A stretch of 64,000 bases of DNA from Lineus longissimus (lineage: Eukaryota; Nemertea; Pilidiophora; Heteronemertea; Lineidae): positions 7,132,001 to 7,196,000 of the forward strand of contig NC_088312.1 in assembly GCF_910592395.1 (NCBI RefSeq), in the 5' to 3' direction. Shown here piece after piece: positions 22,312 to 36,200 of this stretch. Each line of letters begins with the position of its first letter. The first letter of the stretch is position 1. The translations under genes were made by a program, and so were the position numbers. The notes below the pieces were generated by a model that made no database searches, had not been told where the DNA came from, and worked only from the letters and a program-made list of their open reading frames with translations.

Positions 22312-23424
22312 GTCAGGATTTAGTGATGAATCCTCATGCATGCGACGTATGCGAGCAGCACTGTTGTAGCGGGAGGCGTACGAGTAGTATACAGCTCAAT
22401 CTACAGGTGCATCACATACATGACGGATACATAGGGTGAAGCAGACGACCAATGCGGCGGCCGAAACTGACGAGCTCCTCAAGATAAAAGTAAAGCCTGT
22501 AGGACAGATTCTAAGGTAAGTGTGATAAGGTAGGTAAGATCATTTTTTCATAGCTTTCAGCTGTACCTACTTGTTATTTCTTCAGTTAGTTTAATGTAGT
22601 TTGGCGCCTCAAACGAAGCATTTCACAACATCTACGATAATTATGTACATAGCAAAACTATCAATCTACTTGTAAATATTTGTGAAATAACAATATCGGA
22701 CTGATGAACTACAAATCTATTCTCTGTGCTTTGGTTACGACTTTGAATATGCATATGGGAAACCCATTTCTATGAATAGTACCAGCGTAATTTTGAAATG
22801 TCCATGAACGATGGTTGGCCTACATTGTTATAGTTTAGCGAAGAAGATTCCATTGACCATCTTTTAAATATATTTAGGGTGGTTAGATTCACTAGGCCAG
22901 GAAAGTGTCTGGCGTTAGGTTATATCTTCACTGTGATACACTTGTTGTATAACCGGAAAAAAGAGTCCACTGACAATCTCCGGCTTCTCTGACGATACTA
23001 GCGTTTATGTTCAACTAGTTACCTGAACTCGGCCGCCCAGTGCATTAAGCCCCATATGAACAAGTAACTAAAGTGATCTTGCACAGTAAAACTTTAGAAA
23101 ACTTTTCGAATTCATCATACCCTCTCCTCCCTCTAAAATTTATAACCAGTAACAATTGCAGTCTAATGATAAGATTGATTTGAATGACCATGGACATTGT
23201 ATTTATGACCTAAGATGAGACGCAGATGTGTGTCCGTTGCCGAATAGCTTAACAGTGTTGGGAGTCCCCATCAGATCACAGATTTTAGAGATGATATTTG
23301 GTTTTCATGTGTCAGAAAAATGGCCTTTAGTTGCTGATAAACGTTTACGGTAAATGAATAGGAATTATATGCCCTTTTTCATGGTACCTTTTTTACAGAA
23401 AAATAACACACACCATGCAATGTC
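22312..23424. other. No supported gene
   Basis: A strong plus-strand donor (CTAAG|GTAAGT, about 22516) follows an open stretch NAAAETDELLKIKVKPVGQI, but no start codon or usable acceptor frame accompanies it. Confidence 0.4.
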
Positions 23425-24365
23425 CGTTTTTGGCTCACCTGTGAGCCTTTACAATGACACAGTGTCCGTCGTCCGTCGTTAGACATGGGTGGCACGTTTC
23501 GTTACCGCTGAAGCTATTGAACTCCAACTTGGTACACATGTGCCCCTTGGTGATCGCTACTCCGAGACCGAATCGCGACCTCATATGATTCACAGTTTGG
23601 CCACCAGGGGGCCAAACGTCAAAAGTGAAAACATGCGTTTTCTCCCTTAATACTGGTCCGAAAAATTTGAAAAAAAATATGGTAGGTACTTCTAGCAATG
23701 CTACATCACATATCCTCCGGTTTTTTTATTTGACTTACTTTTCAAGGTCACAGAGGTCAAAGTCTGTCGGCGGCACTGCCGTTAGACAATGGCGGCACGT
23801 TTTGTAACCGCTTTAGCCTGAGATATCAAATTTGGTACAAATATACCCCTCGGTGACCGCTACTCAAGAGACCGAATCGTGGCTTCATATGATTCACGGT
23901 TTGGCCAACAGGGGGCCAAACGTCAAAAGTGAAAATATGCGATTGCTCCCTTATTACTGGTCCGAAAAATTTAAAAAAAATATGGTTGTACTTCTAGCAA
24001 TGGTGCATCATATATACACCACGTTATTTTTCCGACCTACTTTCCAAGGCCACAGGATCAAGGTCATCTGGCGGCATCGCCGTTAGAGAACGGTGGCATG
24101 TTTTGTAACTGCTTTAGCCAGAGATCTCAAATTTGGTACAAATGTACCCCTGTGTGACCTCTAGCCTACTTAGAAATCAAATCATGGCGTCATATGATTC
24201 ACGGTTTGGCCACCAGGGGGCCAAACGTAAAAAGTGAAAATATGCCATTGTTCGCTTAATACTGGTCCGAAAAAATTGAAAAAAATATGGTAGGTACTTC
24301 TAGCAATGATACATCATATATCGTCTGCAGTTTTTTTACCTACTTTTCAAGGTCCTTTGACACCG
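23425..24365. repeat. Three-copy tandem repeat, period about 305 bp
   Basis: gccaaacgtcaaaagtgaaa (third copy: gccaaacgtaaaaagtgaaa) recurs at 23611, 23915 and 24220. The surrounding units share ggtggcacgttttgtaaccg-like, tttggtacaaat, tactggtccgaaaaa and acttctagcaatg. The copies are diverged by about 10-20 percent, so the array is not recent. Confidence 0.88.
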
Positions 24366-27126
24366 GTGAGCACATGGTCCCTGGACCATTTCATTTATAA
24401 ACTGATTCCAAAATCGCCAAAATGTGGCACCCCGGTTGCCCCATGACGGAGTTGTCAGGTTACCATGGTTAGTACCCTTCTGCAATGGACAGCTGAGCTG
24501 TGTTGGAATCGAAGGCTTCCTGAGATGAAAATACCGAATTCCGATTTAGTTCACTTACAAACCATTTGTGCGCTGGATGCAATCCATGATTTGGGCACCC
24601 TGTCATAACCAAGTATATATGTATATTACACAACAACATTCCTTAGTTATAAACAGTATTTACAAAATGCTAAAACTAATATTGAACAGTCAAATTCCAA
24701 ATAGATCCAACCCGGTTATATTATACATTTCTAATCTTTCCATAAATGTATATTCATTCTTTCTAAGCTATGTGCAGCGTCTCCAATAAAAATGACTCTA
24801 AAAAAGTATCAAAATCTTGTGGTCGGCCATCTTATAATGAAAAGATTGGTGACATATTTAATTTAGTGACTGAATGTTTTATACCTAAAATAGACAACAC
24901 CATATCGAGTGCATAAGACTATAATGACACACATACGTACATGTACATCACAATATTTAGGCGTGATATACACCAGAGCATCTGAGATCTAAAATTAACA
25001 TTGTAGCCAGACTTTCTAGGCCCTTTATTTCAACCAGTTTTTTTTCGCGACCAAGTGGTCATTGACGAAATTGCTTTAGCAAAATATATTTACATATCCC
25101 ACAACAATGCACGCCATACCCAGATTTTTTAAGCGCAACTTTACATGATGAGGTATATTTTAGAATCAACAGAAAATGTGATGAATGAAATACATTTTAC
25201 ACGATATTTTTCAAATTTCATGTGGCTGATAAATACATTGGAGCCTTATATTCCAATTCCAATGTACTCCGTGGAGGCGTTGACACTACGAAGCAAAACC
25301 GTACTAAGCGACGCCAACTGGCCGAATCGTAAATCACCAGCAAAAGCTAGCGCTGAAAAACAGCAAAATCTGTACGTTTAACCGAACGTTTTTAGTAATG
25401 TTTCAAATCTCAGGAACGCGTTGATCGCACTAAATGGTAATACGAACAAAGACACACGCTTTTGATCATAAACATTTGATAAGTATACTTTTTCTGATCC
25501 AAAACCTTAATAAGATTTTTAGATTTGAAAATTATCTCGTGCATCTTCAGCTGACGATTGAAACAAACCTACAGACCTTGTTAGATCGTTTAATCCAATC
25601 TCATTAAAAAGCCGCAAGAAAAGCTTTACCATTATTTACAGTGAAAATGTGAATCGATAAATGATGATGAATTCGAGAGACACTAACTGAGGAGTTTTTT
25701 TTGCATCTGTCACGAACTAAACGTTCATCTTTCACTAAACTTTATGAAGGAAACGAGAAGACCATGGGTTTTACTGGTTCATTAGTGCATTAGTGTTGAT
25801 AAATGCGGTTTTACAGACTCCAATTCGGTGATCTCACGTGCATGCTAAGGCAATCCAGACCTGTGTACACTACGGACTATTCACAAGCACAATCAAATAG
25901 TGGTGAAGTTAAAACTTGAAGCGTGACAGAGATGGTGCGATAACGTGATAGATCACATGACAGGGTGTTGCTCTTTCTCATCTAAGAGAGAGATGGTGAC
26001 TTGATTGGTTTCCCATGATAGGTTATTTGGATTGTAAAGATCAAAATGGCAAATATCCTAGCTGTTTGATCTCGCCCCATCACGTCCGTTATCCCCATTA
26101 TACAGGGAGGACTTCTTGCCTTAAAATATCCGGGGTGGATGCCGCATTCGTGGCGCGGATGCCCCATCAAACTGTAATGATTGCAATCTTACGGCATTGC
26201 TTCTTTAGAGTCTGACCTTTTGGGAATGACTATTGTATTTATTTGACGACGGAACTTGGATTCGTCTTCAGTTTCTGGGTCAGACCTCTGTTGGTACATT
26301 GATACACAGAAGGGAAATTTCACAACCAAGTCACCATCGGTCTCGAAGGATAGATAGGTCTGACAAGAAACAAGCCAGTTATACAGAGATGACAAGAAGG
26401 TTCAAGACAACGGTATTAGTTGTAAGTGACTTAGTGACAAGAAGCCTTATTCATAGCATATAGTTATAACGAACGAACCCAAACAACACAAGTTGTAAAT
26501 ATTGATATCATGAGACTAATATTCAAGTCTATAGTTTTAGCAAAGATAGCTTATGAACACTATTTACATGTCATTTCAAAATCAATTTAAAATCGTTTTA
26601 CAATATTATGCGACGTATTATGTAATTCACAGTTGTTTTGGATTTCATCATAGCTAACAAAAATTTGTAGCGTTTCATAGAAAGATGAGAAGACAGTAAA
26701 GGCGACATGACATTTTTAATCTAAAAGTTTACCTCATGCATGGTTCTATGGGTAAACACCTTCCTCACGGATTCACTTACAGTTATAAGTAGGCTTCATC
26801 TTGTGTGTCCCGTAGATGGGAGTAAGGCTTTAGTAAAGTCTGAGTTTCTTTAAGAAAGAGAGTAAAATATGTGTAAGAGAAACTGCGTATGAAATCAAGT
26901 TCACACTGCCACAAATGTCTCAAAATGATCAACGAATACCAAGATTCGACCGAAGCTGTTTCATCACTTCATAACGTGACAACTCGAGGAGCCAAGTCCA
27001 TTTGATGACGTTTACGGCAGCCGATCAGAGGTAAGTTGTGTCACCTGCTGTCAAGTTATCCGAAAATTAACAAGAGCATCTTGTGGATCGTTTAATCTGT
27101 TATATTTGTTACCCCCTTTTTTTGGG
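24366..27126. other. No supported gene
   Basis: AT-rich non-coding sequence; no splice-bounded open frame or repeat of note was found. Confidence 0.5.
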
Positions 27127-28220
27127 CTTGTAAGATTCTTTTCTCAAGTTTCAAGTCGTATCTTTCCATAATGAGCGGACATTTTTCCGGAATTGAATGC
27201 CTCGACATTTTTTTTCCAGGACAAAATCGATAGTGAGTAAAAGAAAGAGACGCCTTTGTGAGGGATTTCAAGCTGCAACGAACTTGATTCAGATCTGTTG
27301 GGCCTTGTACAGCCCTTGGACCCGGACCCTTGTGGTATTAATGATACATCAAAGTACATGTAGGAGAATTTCTAAGATAAGTAAACGACTTTTGGTCTAC
27401 GCTAGTTTATCGTCACCCTTCTTCGATAATTGCCTAACTCACTTCTCGGCCATTTTGATTTTTTTACCCAAGTCACCCCTCCAAGAGCAGGGCACCTACA
27501 ATAAAAAGGCCTAAGTCATTGACCAATCAAAACCCTGTATCCAGCTTTGTCAATATGTAGATGTGCCTGAGCTTGTAAGATTCTTTTCTCAAGTTTCAAG
27601 TCGTATCTTTCCATAATGAGCGGACATTTTTGCGGAATTGAATGCCTCGACATTTTTTTTCCAGGACAAAATCGACAGTGAGTAAAAGAAAGAGACGCCT
27701 TTGTGAGGGATTTCAAGCTGCAACGAACTTGATTCAGATTTGTTGGGCCTTGTACAGCCCTTGGACCCGGACCCTTGTGGTTCTGATGATACATGTAACA
27801 CTATGAACACCAGATGTTGGTAAAGCAATGCATATATGGTAGTCATATTGCGAAAACCAACAGCACTATGAATTACAGATCTCGTTTAATAAGCCGATTT
27901 ATTATTGTTGAAAACGAAATAAGTATGTGGAGTAACTTTCGATTGAATCTCACCCGGCGAATTCACTCATCAAGTAAAATCTCAAAGCTCAGAAAGAAAA
28001 TCAAAGTACTTGTAGGAGAATTTCTAAGATACGTAAACGGCTTTTGGTCTACGCTAGTTTATCGTCACCCTTCTACGATAATTGCCTAACTCACTTCTCG
28101 GCCATTTTGTTTTTTTACCCAAGACACCCCTCCAAGAGCAGGGCACCTACAATAAAAAGGCCTAAGTCATTGACAAATCAAAACCCTGTATCCAGCTCTG
28201 TCAATATGTAGATGTACCTA
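27127..28220. repeat. Tandem duplication with a 207-bp indel
   Basis: Copy 1 (27127-27570) and copy 2 (27571-28220) are nearly identical, e.g. gcttgtaagattcttttctc and agtttatcgtcaccctt. Copy 2 has an extra segment (about 27795-28001) absent from copy 1. Each copy contains AATAAA near its end (acaataaaaaggcc). Confidence 0.9.
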
Positions 28221-30323
28221 TCTCAGTTATGTGAGTTAGGCAATTTAACACACAAAGTAAAATTGCCCAATTCGGAAAATATCATAAGTTAGGATTTGTA
28301 GTCGGCAAGTCTTTAACTTGGCCGACTTGATACTGGCCTTTCACTCAGTTGGTGACATTTCGTAGTTTATTTTGCTCACATAAACAACCAGTGTGCGTCT
28401 GCATCCACGGGACACAGATGAGTTCCACCTTAATCCGGTTCACCACCGTGATGTACTTTGTACAAGCAATATATTCTAATATACTGCTGCCAATATAATA
28501 TCAGTTAGTTTTTTTATACTCATCGAGATATTACAGCCTGCAGTTGTTTTACACCACACCGTTTCCATGATGTACTGGTACTACGACATCGCCAACGTGT
28601 GATCCATGTCAACCATGATCAGCGCAGAACTGGTCAAGTCTTACGTTTGTCTATTTGGGAAACTAGTTTTAACAGAAATGCCCTATGAATTTTACTTGGC
28701 CATAAGAATACTCATGCTAAGAAGACAACAAACAATTATTATTTTCCAGAGTGTAACAATGCCTTAAATTATGCCAAATACACGAAATATAACAGTATTT
28801 ACAAGAAACCACTTTCCATAATAAAACCTAACAATATTTCGCAAACATATTTTCACCATCAACGTGTACATAGAGATTTTAGTCAACACCCGGAGAATCG
28901 AAATTCTGAACTCCAAGCAAGTGTTTCATTTATCCCTGTGCCGTGGGTACTTCGATCCCATGCTAAAAGAAGGTAGCACTGTAAAATTCCTTTTTAACTT
29001 GTGATCTTGGAGAACACGACAACTGAAGTTTCACACTAAATTCACATCTAATATGCTACAGGAAATGTTTAAAATGTTTTGTGTTTATGCTTACTTTTAC
29101 GACCTTTTGCTTCGTCGCACCGACTTGGCAGGGCTATGTAGCTTTCAATCAGTCCATAGGTGCAACATCACTCGGAATGCACTTACCAGCCATACGTATA
29201 TTTATTCCATGATCGAGTATTTTTTGCGGGGAAATTGTCGAGGGAGGCCATAGAGATACGAGATGGCCAGGAAACTGGACCTGCTTAATTTTGCCTGGGG
29301 TTTAGAATTTCAATTCTCCTGGTCAACGCTTTATGCTATTTATAGTTTCAATTTATAATATTAGTGGTTACAACCAAACAAGTAACAACGCAACAGACAA
29401 CATAAGGTTAGCGTAATTTACAAGAGATTCTGATCAAGTTCCATGAATAACTTCAATAAAACATTTATAAGATTCGTCAAACACTCGAAAATTGGCTACT
29501 GTTTTGTGGCTATGATTTATAAACTTGTGTGCTTATTTCTCTACTCTCTAATTATTGTTTAATCACATATGCATAGGGCTTCAGTGATTAGTTTTAAAAA
29601 TGGCTTCTGAAACTAGCCTTGGCTTAGTTTACAAATGCAAATTTCCACTTGCCAATCTCAACATCCATATATTCTAGCAGAGCTATTTCGTACTAATAAT
29701 CTACCTCAGTTACCTATCAAATCCCTGTTAATAAAAGGACATCTCTTCGCAATGTACTATGTTAGTCCATACATTTCCTTGACATGCCACATTAGACTTT
29801 CAAACAATTAAGTCTTGGTTCACTTACGGGCCTCTTGAGTGTCAGGTTATCTAATCTGTAACCTGCTTACGAACAGAAAACGCTTCGTCATCAAAGTATT
29901 TGATTTCAACATGAAATCGTACAAAACAGATGTCAACGATAACATCAAACAATCCAACAAGTTACCCGTGTCTCCAAGCCACATTCGCGATTATTCCGAC
30001 ATCCACCTTCACAAATTAGCTCAGTCAATCTAAATTCAAGCTTCTATTGTGTTACCATCTATTATTCAAGGTCCTACCAGATAATCATCACCACAATCTT
30101 CAAGTTGTTTTTTCCTTATAACCAGGCACTCATCTTACTTTTCAACCACCACCAAAGTATACCTTTCATTACGTCCATTGTTGACCTTCCCACATGACCT
30201 TTATCAAAGATCTGACCTTCCATTCGACCTTCTAAAGACACGATTCAGGCTGTACTGTACCCAACACAGCAGCCACTGTCAATGACATCCTAGTATTTAC
30301 ACGAGGTCAACAGAACTGATATT
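28221..30323. other. No supported gene
   Basis: AT-rich. It contains a minus-strand AATAAA (29206-29201) that could serve the alternative exon at 30.4 kb. Confidence 0.4.
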
Positions 30324-30436
30324 CTAGACCCAATCTGGTTTTCCCTCCGCATTACCGATATTTCCAGGGGAGAGTTTGTAGGTGTTATGATCGTGGTTAA
30401 CGTCGGCAGACTTACCTACACTCCCAGAGGAGGAGG
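30324..30436 (-). CDS. Candidate alternative 3' coding exon of the SLC1 transporter
   Basis: The acceptor atttctatttctgcag is followed by a 113-bp open stretch to TAG (30326-30324). Joined in phase 1 to the internal donor at 33096, the frame reads GRK-ASSSGSVGKSADVNHDHN, then TYKLSPGNIGNAEGKPDWV. The composition is hydrophilic and the final D-W-V resembles a class III PDZ ligand. An internal GTAAGT after 21 bp could also make this a microexon. Linkage to the transporter is inferred from phase and position only. An AATAAA on this strand lies at 29206-29201. Confidence 0.5.
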
Positions 30437-33060
30437 CTGCAGAAATAGAAATGAACAAATGTTAAGGGGATGATGGAAATGGGATGCAGTGATGGGCGTG
30501 TCTAACATGAGAAATGAATAAAATAACAGAAGACTACATGTATGTGGCGTTCAGCGAGAGTTCCATTGTAGGGTAATCACGAATTACGTTTGTGATAAAA
30601 AAGGAAAGATGATGACGAAGTTTATCATTCCTTTCCTAACTAGCTTTTTCTGTGATTGTATACTCTTCATCTGTGGTAAAAGCAAAATGGTTGTTTTAAC
30701 AAAAGGCTAGATGACGAATTCCCAGTGTACCACAGGCACAATTACATAATATATGTGCGTGCATGGAGGGACGTGGACAACAGTGGGTAGAAATAGCACA
30801 CAACACTAAATATAAGTGTAATACAAATTCGAATCTTTATTTTCGACATAAAATTTGAAAACCATACAACCAGGATTTGATACAGACAAAAGGAGGATGA
30901 TAAACTACTTCTATAATCCATTCGTTAATGTTACGTCCGAATCATTTTTGGCTCTGGAGGTCCATCTACTTATGTTCCAAGTACGAATGAGAACGCGACC
31001 CAGAACCCAAAACGATGCGGACATAACATTTACAAATACGTTTATGTGGACTACGGTATTGTTTAATGCCACACACAGCTGTCACATTTTAATCAATACT
31101 AAAGTTCATTAGTGACGCTTGTTTTAACTTTCTTTAAAAAAGTTTGTTTAACCCCATAAGCATTTAGTATCTAATATAACTATGAGAACATAATTATTTA
31201 GCAAATTACAGCTGCTCAAAATACCATAATTTATCAAATGAATGATGATAAAAAATTATTTTCCGGTCACTCTTTCTCCAACGTAATATTTCTTACTTGC
31301 ATTCAATAATATTCCCGCATTATACCAGAGCATTATCGTTTTTATTGCATGATCCTTGGAACCACCCCATCATAATGTTGACCAATACACTTATTGCCAA
31401 ACCCATATGTACCGGTGTAGCAGTCTTAAATGTCTTCCTGGAATTATTGTCCATCGTCTTTGTGTGAAGACGGCTGCAAAGGTTTTATCATGGCCCATGA
31501 TCTTCATTAGCTCAAATATCAAAAGCGCAAACCGGAGGCCTTTGTCTCCAAGACACTCTATCTCGGGACATTTATAACTGCTACACCTGTAGAGCAACTT
31601 GTATTGTAGTGCTTAGCAGACATTTTCATCGCCCGTGGTGAGGCGTTGCTGTGTGTAATGTGGTGGCTAGTGCAAAGACTAATGGAACCAAGTGCAGGTG
31701 ATCATAATATAGATTAAACTAAAATGGTGGCCTTTTTTATATGCAAACTCTAACTAGCATGCAGTTTACAACAAGCTTACAACTTTATACACAATCAAAT
31801 AACCATAACATGGATACATCTGTTCTGATTATAAACACGAATATAAAAACTACACAAAAATATGTCTGTTATGTCTATGGCGATTTATTTTCTAACTTCC
31901 AACTCGTCTCTAACCGAAATCCCTCAAATTTCATACAAAAAAGAACGTATAATTGCGCGGCCACTAGTATGATGCGTTGGCTGACCCACAATGGATCAAT
32001 GACATACTCATGTTATCGTACAACAACTGTTGCATCAGGTCGTAACTGTTCAATTACTTGTTGAGGAAGCATTTTGCTATTGCATTTTAATAGCGGTATC
32101 GGCAGCTATTTATTGTGGTATTGACAATCTCAACTTTCTGGAGGTTGATTTCTTAAATTACTTTTAAACTGAAACCAATGATCCTTTTCAGGATGTACTT
32201 GGAGTTCTATCGTTCGTTAACACTATATTGTCACAACCTTATGAGCAGTGGCAGTCCGTTCCACTACCAGACCACCCAAAATAAGTACAGACACGGTGAA
32301 GTTAAGTCGAGCAAAAATCCATTATGACCTCAAATGAAGAAAATATACAAGATGAAAAATGAATTTTTATGGTTATAAAGACTACTATTACTTTGCCTAC
32401 ATTCCACCAAATGTAACTTGGCTACTGGTATTCACACATTGTCATAAAGTAGTTGCCAATTATCTCTATCTGACAAAAAACATTCTGAATCTAACTACAT
32501 GATCGTCGTACGTTGAGAAACGGTGTTGCATCTACATTGAGAATTCCTTTCAAATGTTGATATGACACAGCTCCAGACGTTACCCTCGTAACGTTACACA
32601 TTATTTTAAAATTTAGTGTCCCTGGCAAATGCTACATGTGTTTGTTTTAAAGTAGATCATCAAAAATATAAATCGTAGTACAAATCATTATCTGACTATC
32701 ATTCGAATATGAAAGCTTCTGGCCAGAAAATTTTAGGAGCCCATTGTAAACTTCGAATAGCATATAATTCAGAACGTCCCCTAAAACATAGGCTGCACCG
32801 TACAGCCGTACTAGGGATTTGTGGCTACTTTAACTGTTGTAAGCCTACGTGTTAGCAATCCAACCGAAACATTATCGGGTGTCCTTTGCAGAAAACACTG
32901 CTACTTCATTGATGTATTCCGCCAAACGGCATACAACAGATCTAAAACTAACGCAAGAAACACAATTCACTAAACATGTGCATATAACTAAATAACAACA
33001 GCAATGGGTTACTAGAAGCAGGCTGTGATTACAGCGAAAACAAATGTGAACATCGACCAT
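30437..33060 (-). other. Presumed 3' UTR and/or last intron of the SLC1 gene
   Basis: No open frame of note. Depending on the isoform, this is untranslated sequence after the TAA at 33061 or the intron leading to the exon at 30436. Confidence 0.4.
32109..32114 (-). terminator. Possible polyadenylation signal downstream of the SLC1 gene
   Basis: TTTATT on the plus strand is AATAAA on the transporter's strand, about 950 bp after the TAA. Other hexamers occur in this AT-rich stretch, so usage is uncertain. Confidence 0.3.
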
Positions 33061-33274
33061 TTACAACTCGGCATCCTCAGTGAACAAAGATTTACCCTTG
33101 CGTCCCATCAAAGATATGCGACTCGGTCGCCTATTCACACCATCTTCAAGTTCTTTCATTTCCTGCTCTTCCCGTATTCTGTCCTGAGCCTCGAGTTCGG
33201 CTCTTGATAAGTGGGCCACGATACCGGCGCCAAATGAATCTCCGAGTACGTTCACTGAGGTACGGATACGATCG
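33061..33274 (-). CDS. SLC1A: SLC1 transporter last exon (TM8 and cytoplasmic tail)
   Basis: It enters in phase 2 and ends at TAA (33063-33061). TM8 reads [20 protein letters not shown], with the Asp, Arg, Asn and Asp residues that bind substrate and Na+. A charged tail follows, ending [10 protein letters not shown] candidate internal donor (AAGG|GTAAAT at 33096/33095) lies 11 codons before the stop, in phase 1, and fits the acceptor at 30436. Confidence 0.94.
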
Positions 33275-36200
33275 CTGGAAGAATGAAAAATGGGAGAATT
33301 GATAAATTAATGTCCTTCACCAAGTATATAATATGTCCAACTTTATTCCAACAAAAACCAAAATGATTATCATGAAATGAACATAAGCACATGCTTCTTC
33401 CAAGTGCCTAGGGCAGGCAGTAATCAATCGTAATGTACAAAAAGCAACATTGAACTTTGGAAAGTTGATCTTCGTCACGTAATGAATTGTTTTAGAAGTG
33501 GTAGGATATCTAAATTGGCTAGATCAACAATGCAAAACGAAGACCATCTGTAGATAAGGCCTTTTAAAATCTCAATAATGATAAACAACTATATATATAT
33601 ATAGTTTAAGCCATAGCTTAGCTGTAGATATGCTGATCGAACCTTCTTTTTCCATACATGTCCCCTTCCGCTTACTCTATTCGTAGTCGATAACCACAGC
33701 GCCAGACAATACATGTACTTACAGTAGCCAGTCAACAGCTACGATCAGTGTGATATCTTCTACAGGCAGTCCCACAGACGTGAGGACCATAATCATGGTG
33801 ACCAATCCCGCACTTGGTATACTTGCTGCTCCAATACTGGCAAGAGTTGCTGTCAAGCTGAAAAATGAAGATAACTCGATTTAGGTTTTCAAGCGGCACA
33901 TTGAACTGAACGACTGACAATGAATTACTGAAGCCCTCTTGAGACAATGTAATACCTATCAACGCGATCTTCAGTCCGATATGGTAGTTGATTGCTTTGA
34001 CAGTCAGCTATGCAAATTTTGCTTGACACCCGTTCTGAAACCCATTGAAGGTCGCGTAGGTATAGTCATGTCAACAACCTTTACCAAAATCTCAATAGCC
34101 CGTATAACTGCACATAGATAGGATTCAGTCACAAGATTACTTAGTTTAAGATCTAGAATCTTTCAGCAATTCGTTCATACCAGCTGAAGCTTATGTCTAA
34201 AAAATCCGTGCTTACATAATCTTTGTAGCTGCATATAAAGTGATCAAATATGTCTGGAAATATCTGAGGTATATGTAGTCTGATGTTTAGCTTACACCAA
34301 CATCTTTTGAACCTGAAACGTCCATGCAAAAAGCTGTATTCTGTTCCCAGACAGATGCTCGATCTACTGAACTTGTATTTACCTGACAGTGACAATCTGC
34401 CCTGGGTCCAGATTCATGCCATTCATCTGTGCGATGAAGATAGCGGCAATAGCCTCATAGAGGGCAGTACCATCCATATTGATGGTGGCACCAACTGGAA
34501 GCACGAAGTGCGTCACTCGTTTATCGACCCCTAGGTTCTCCTCTAGACAACGAAATGTGATCGGCAATGTTGCTGCACTGAAAATAGCAACGATTCCGTA
34601 ATCAGCATGATCGTGGCTTTCATTTGTGGCATTTCTTATCAACTAGCTTCCAAATTCCGGACAAAAATGTTAAAACTAAGAATTGATGCTGGTCGAAAGC
34701 TGTAATTAAAACCTAATTCCGATTATCAATTATGCCCAGAATATGCTTTCTTACTGACTTGAAATGTGGTCGAAAGCTACTAATAATGATTAAGTCGAGG
34801 TCGAACAACAATACCTCTAGTGGTCTTGATTCACCACGGCATATTTGAGAGAGATTGATAAAACACTGGAGATAGTATTTAACCTAAGTAACTTAAAGTA
34901 CCTTGATGATGTACCCAGGGCAGTCACCCAAGCCTGTAACAAGCCCCTGAAAAATGTGAGTGGGTTTTTTCTTGTAACAGCAAAGTAGAGGAGTGGTAAT
35001 GTCCCAGCCCCGTGGATGATGAGACCCACTAATACGGTTATCAAGTACATCCCAAGCTGCTGTGCTGTCTTCCCTATGTCATCTATTTCCAAGATCTTGC
35101 CAGCGATCAAGCACATGATACCAAATGGTGAATACCTGTAACAAAAGAGGAAGATATTAAATTGTGTGTGCAATACTACCACTAAATCTGCTGAAACATG
35201 TAAGCAATTGGTGTTAAGTGAAATTGAAATGGCAGTGCAATCAACAGTTCAAAGAGATCCAGTCGTGCCACAAGTCTTTATTGAGACGAGTTGAATGTAG
35301 TAAAAATAACTGAATTGTTGATTACCTCTTATGCAGTTCAATGACTGGAGTCAGCAATGTTACCAAGATGCCCAGCAACTAGTGGCTGGATCTTAATGCG
35401 CAAAATGTACATAAATGAGCTTAACATCTTTGAGCACAACCTCCAAATTGTAGCTGGTAATAACGAAACTTACCAGATGATAACCTGGACAAGTCTCATG
35501 ACAATTTCATTCATGACGATGAAGAAATCAACCATAAGCTGTGCCTCTGGGCCCATCTGTCCCACAACTACACCAAACGCTATGCTGAAGCATACGATAC
35601 CTGCAAGTAGGATATAAAAATATCATTAAGTAATTGTGGTTCTTGGCAAATCTGTTATCTGATAAACCTTGTCAATTTCGTATTTCATATTAACATGATA
35701 GTAAATTATTGAACCTAAAGATAATTGCTAATCTATTGAAAAAAACCAAGCTTCTCGACACCTGTAGACCTTTAGTTCGTTTCCATGTAGGTTTATCATA
35801 GAAAAATTCTGTTATAGACTTTTACTGGTCTTACCATGTTAGAATTTTATATCATACTTGTCCCCTAACACCTGCGGCACGCAGGTTCGGCGATTTATGA
35901 GATAGGTCATTACAATTTGGTACTCAGGTATCAATGCCAACTAGAATGTCTTAGCTTAGAATGACCTAACATTTCATGCTTTAACTTACCGAGGACATTA
36001 ATGCCGTCCCGATAGACAACCTTCTTAGCCTCGTACGTCTCAATCATCCACTTTGATCCATTGATGTCGGACAGGTTTGATCCTGGGGCTGGAAGCACAG
36101 ACATTTTCATGTTATTCTTGTTAAGTAAAAAAAGAACTTATTTCATCAGAACTTGGGCATCAGAAATTAAAGGAAAGCTGCAGCTGTAGATTTTTACTAC

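Noticed and set aside
22380-22516. Plus-strand donor CTAAG|GTAAGT with open stretch NAAAETDELLK
   Set aside because: All three frames from the best acceptor contain stops; no start codon in the open frame.
33590-33604. Short (AT)n run
   Set aside because: Ordinary microsatellite in an intron.
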